A stretch of DNA of 7,111 nt from the NCBI GenBank assembly GCA_937919945.1, contig CALESY010000060.1, positions 1 through 7,111 of the forward strand, in the 5' to 3' direction. The notes beneath the pieces are model-generated. The model searched no databases, was not told the origin of the DNA, and saw nothing but the letters and a program-made list of their open reading frames with translations. Source of the stretch: an uncultured Chitinophagaceae bacterium. GTDB taxonomy: Bacteria > Bacteroidota > Bacteroidia > Chitinophagales > Chitinophagaceae. Numbering within the stretch: position 1 is the stretch's first letter; each line of letters begins with the position of its first letter. Position numbers and translations under genes: made by a program. Below, piece by piece: positions 6,181 through 7,111 of this stretch.

Positions 6181-7080
6181 GTGAAGCACCCCTACATATA
6201 CATAACGTTCATCCTGCTGCTACTTGCCCATATTGTGGTAGCAAATAATTTCTCGTATGTGTATATACAGGGTGATAAGCAAACACCTTTCTATGTAAAG
6301 TTTGAAGATGAAATGCTGCCCCGCTATGGTAAAAACTATTGCATCATTTCGCAATTAGCACCAGGGCCTATAAAAATCCAGATACTATTTCAGCAGAATG
6401 TGTACCCTGTGCAAACTTTCAATATACAAGTTCCGGAAAACGGCACAAGGGGTTTCCTGCTTACTCAAAAAGGCGATGCATTTTCGCTATACGATATACA
6501 ACAGCAGTTTTATTTACCCGCAGGCAACAGCTTAGAAGATGATAAGCTACCTGCAGTACCAACAAATATGAACTTGCAGGCACCTGAACAGCCTGAAAAA
6601 AACGAAATTGCAGAACAAGCACCCATTATTAATGAACAACAGCAACCTACAACATCACAACCTGTTGCCGTCAATGAACCTAGGAAGCCTACTAACGGCC
6701 CTGACTTCATAGATATTGAGCTTAATAATGATAATAGCAATACCGTTGCTGCAGGCAGCGAACAAATTAAGAACCCGAATATACCTAACAGCGATTGTCC
6801 CAAAGCCATTGACTATGAACTGTTTGAAGCCATACAAAAAAAGGCAAACGACAAACCCGACAAAAGCCGCCTGAAATACCTGCTCGAAAAAACAGAAGCT
6901 AACTGTTTCACCACCAATCAAGCAAGGGTATTAGCAAGGACATTAAAAAACGACCCTGAAAGATATACTTTCCTGAAAAAAGTATACGCCAGAGTTACAG
7001 ACCAGTCAAAATTTCCTGCACTGGAAGCATTATTAACAACACAAGAATGGAAAAGCTATTTCAGGCTTATTATTCCTTAA
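6181..7080 (+). CDS. Secreted DUF4476 domain-containing protein
   Basis: The function of this 299-residue protein is unknown. It starts with GTG at 6181, four bases after the biotin carrier stop; no ATG precedes the signal peptide (about residues 1-21, ending HIVVA), so GTG is well supported. Mature residues 24-112 form a beta-rich domain (FSYVYIQGDKQTPFYVKF, IKIQILFQQNVYP, GFLLTQKGDAFSLYD) that resembles the N-terminal domain accompanying DUF4476 in other Bacteroidota proteins. About 113-205 is a disordered linker rich in Pro, Gln, Glu and Asn. Residues 206-299 match DUF4476: Cys206, FEAIQKKANDKPDKSRLKYL, NCFTTNQ with Cys242, then DPERYTFLKKVYARVTD and a final YFRLIIP. Cys206 and Cys242 could form a disulfide outside the cytoplasm. 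The tight spacing implies co-transcription with the biotin carrier gene, but no functional link to carboxylation is evident. Confidence 0.85.
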   Translation: MKHPYIYITFILLLLAHIVVANNFSYVYIQGDKQTPFYVKFEDEMLPRYGKNYCIISQLAPGPIKIQILFQQNVYPVQTFNIQVPENGTRGFLLTQKGDAFSLYDIQQQFYLPAGNSLEDDKLPAVPTNMNLQAPEQPEKNEIAEQAPIINEQQQPTTSQPVAVNEPRKPTNGPDFIDIELNNDNSNTVAAGSEQIKNPNIPNSDCPKAIDYELFEAIQKKANDKPDKSRLKYLLEKTEANCFTTNQARVLARTLKNDPERYTFLKKVYARVTDQSKFPALEALLTTQEWKSYFRLIIP

Positions 7081-7091
7081 TATATACTTAG

Positions 7092-7111
7092 ATGAAGAAA
7101 GCGATATTATT
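7092..7111 (+). CDS. Start of a further gene, truncated by the window edge
   Basis: An ATG at 7092, 11 bases after the DUF4476 stop, opens a frame reading MKKAIL before the window ends. The MKK plus hydrophobic residues is how many Bacteroidota exported proteins begin, and the spacing fits a continuing operon. With six full codons visible, neither the family nor the reality of the gene can be established; a second DUF4476 or other exported protein is a guess only. Confidence 0.45.

Overview
The window looks like an ordinary stretch of chromosome from a member of the Bacteroidota. The lineage call rests on several signs. NusB is about 312 residues long, in the extended form. There is a small DUF1573 lipoprotein and a DUF4476 protein. 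The promoters carry the phylum's TAnnTTTG -7 element, and clear Shine-Dalgarno sequences are scarce. A member of the Chitinophagales is my guess, not a demonstrated placement. I see no mobile element, CRISPR array, tRNA or rRNA.

Layout, left to right. Positions 1-434 hold the 3' part of an uncharacterised protein with a transglutaminase-like Cys-His-Asp pattern; its start lies outside the window. After an 80-base gap with a good -7 element comes a co-directional housekeeping cluster, 515-2945: nusB (transcription antitermination and rRNA synthesis), a DUF1573 lipoprotein, yajC (Sec translocon accessory) and coaE (last step of coenzyme A synthesis). The gaps between these genes are 11, 21 and 14 bases, so they can be read as an operon, although a second -7-like element overlaps the nusB stop codon. 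coaE runs tail-to-tail into a minus-strand gene, 2938-5535, for a lipoprotein M1-family zinc aminopeptidase. The two genes overlap by 8 bases, and the overlap is the palindrome TTAATTAA, which gives a stop codon on each strand.

A 140-base divergent intergenic region (5536-5675) carries one -7 element facing each way. To its right a second plus-strand operon begins: a 166-aa biotin carboxyl carrier protein with an intact AMKM site, a secreted DUF4476 protein that starts with GTG four bases later, and the first codons of a further gene at the window edge.

No obvious new multi-gene system is present. The points most worth a second look are a perfect 13-bp inverted repeat inside the coaE reading frame, the uncharacterised transglutaminase-like protein, the shared palindromic stop codons, the biotin carrier without carboxylase genes beside it, and the -7 elements that sit almost on the start codons.
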